Below the pieces are notes generated by a model. The model was not told the origin of the DNA, searched no databases, and saw nothing but the letters and a program-made list of their open reading frames with translations. Made by a program: the position numbers and the translations under genes. From contig JADHSW010000154.1 in the NCBI GenBank assembly GCA_016776705.1, forward strand, positions 1 through 7,265: a stretch of DNA of 7,265 bases. Reading direction: 5' to 3'. Below are positions 6,470 through 7,265 of this stretch, one piece after another. Source of the stretch: Rhodospirillales bacterium (GTDB taxonomy: Bacteria > Pseudomonadota > Alphaproteobacteria > Rhodospirillales > JABHCV01). Every line of letters begins with the position of its first letter. Within the stretch, counting starts at the first letter, position 1.

Positions 6470-7265
6470 ATGAATGTTATCAGCATAGCGATCAAACGGC
6501 CAATGGCCGTTGTGGCGGCTGTGATGATGATTGTGGTCGTCGGGCTGGCCGCCATGCGCTCTATCCCCATTCAGTTGACGCCCGATGTCGCCCGCCCTGT
6601 TCTGGTTGTTTACACATACTGGGGCGGGGTCGCGCCGGTCGAGGTCGAGCGCGAAATAACCAATAGAATAGAGCAAGAGCTTTCCGGTATCGAAGGACTG
6701 GAACTGATCAGCAGCCAATCACAACTGGGGCGCTCACGGATTGTTCTTGAATTCGGCGTTGAACAGAACATGGATCGGGCTTTCATGCTGGTGTCCAATC
6801 GCCTGAGCGGGGTTACCAATTTACCCGACGAAGCGACAGAACCGCGTATACGAACATCCACTTCCGACGACGTCCCTATTGCACGGCTGGCTCTCACACG
6901 CACGGGTGATAACCAGACCTCGATTGAAACCTACGGGGATTTTGTTACGGATGTGGTGGTTGACCGTCTTGAAAGGATTTCTGGTATTTCGCAAATCAGT
7001 GCATCGGGCGGCAGCAGACGGGAACTTCAGGTCGTCATAGAACCGGACCAACTTGCCCGCTACAAGCTCACTGTATCCAGTGTTATTCAGGCGTTGCGCG
7101 GCGCCAACGCATCCATTACCGGCGGCGGAGTGGATGAGGGGAAGCGGCGCTACATCGTGCGTACAGATTCCGAAACATCAAGAATTGATCAGGTTCAAAA
7201 AATTGTGTTGATCACCTTCTTTGACGAGCAAACCCGGCGTTTGATAAATGTCACCGTTGGCGATG
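6470..7265 (+). CDS. RND-family efflux transporter permease subunit; 3'-partial
   Basis: The first 265 codons are open to the right edge. The start ATG is preceded by AGAGG 6 nt upstream. The N-terminus has the typical RND opening: a short basic cytoplasmic segment ending IKRPM, then a membrane helix at about residues 11-31. After it come the first porter-domain strands with the conserved pattern around IPIQLTPD, the EVEREIT segment, and the IEGLELISSQSQLGRS region. RND permeases (ACR_tran) are trimeric inner-membrane proton antiporters that export drugs, detergents, lipids or metals with a periplasmic adaptor and an outer-membrane channel. The proton-relay aspartates and the second porter half lie beyond the edge, so substrate class cannot be judged. 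No adaptor gene precedes it; one may follow outside the window. A 216-bp gap and a candidate operator separate it from betA, so it is probably a separate transcription unit. Confidence 0.88.
   Translation, partial: MNVISIAIKRPMAVVAAVMMIVVVGLAAMRSIPIQLTPDVARPVLVVYTYWGGVAPVEVEREITNRIEQELSGIEGLELISSQSQLGRSRIVLEFGVEQNMDRAFMLVSNRLSGVTNLPDEATEPRIRTSTSDDVPIARLALTRTGDNQTSIETYGDFVTDVVVDRLERISGISQISASGGSRRELQVVIEPDQLARYKLTVSSVIQALRGANASITGGGVDEGKRRYIVRTDSETSRIDQVQKIVLITFFDEQTRRLINVTVGD

Noticed and set aside
7239..7246. Extra GTTTGATA copy inside the RND gene
   Set aside because: It is a single arm without its inverted partner, within conserved coding sequence, and probably coincidental.

Overview
The window looks like a chromosomal segment of a Gram-negative proteobacterium, most likely a marine or aquatic alphaproteobacterium. 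This is inferred from three things: a BetA-type choline dehydrogenase divergent from a dimethylglycine-dehydrogenase-like FAD/GcvT fusion (common in that class), an RND pump, and moderate G+C. No rRNA, tRNA, CRISPR array, transposase or phage gene was seen.

Layout. (1) From the left edge to 1828 (+) runs a sensor histidine kinase cut at its N-terminus by the window. It has a periplasmic c-type-heme (DUF3365/Tll0287-like) sensor, one visible membrane helix, HisKA and HATPase domains, and a C-terminal bacteriohemerythrin domain. (2) It converges, 40 bp apart, on an 808-residue dimethylglycine/sarcosine dehydrogenase-like flavoprotein (1869-4295, -). (3) A 278-bp divergent intergenic region follows, holding a spaced inverted repeat and weak promoter-like boxes. 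(4) A BetA-type choline dehydrogenase occupies 4574-6253 (+). (5) A 216-bp spacer holds a perfect 8-bp-arm palindrome close to the next start. (6) The N-terminal 265 codons of an RND efflux permease start at 6470 (+) and run off the right edge.

How the parts may work together. BetA oxidises choline towards glycine betaine, and a dimethylglycine dehydrogenase acts two to three steps later in betaine catabolism. The divergent pair may therefore form a choline/methylamine catabolic locus under shared control, but the aldehyde dehydrogenase, the betaine demethylation step, transporters and a regulator are not in the window. The kinase and the pump have no evident link to that pathway.

The most unusual object is the kinase. 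It joins two metal-based sensor types, heme and diiron, in one chain, and one of the seven expected diiron ligands is glutamine instead of histidine. I see no convincing evidence of a wholly new multi-gene system.
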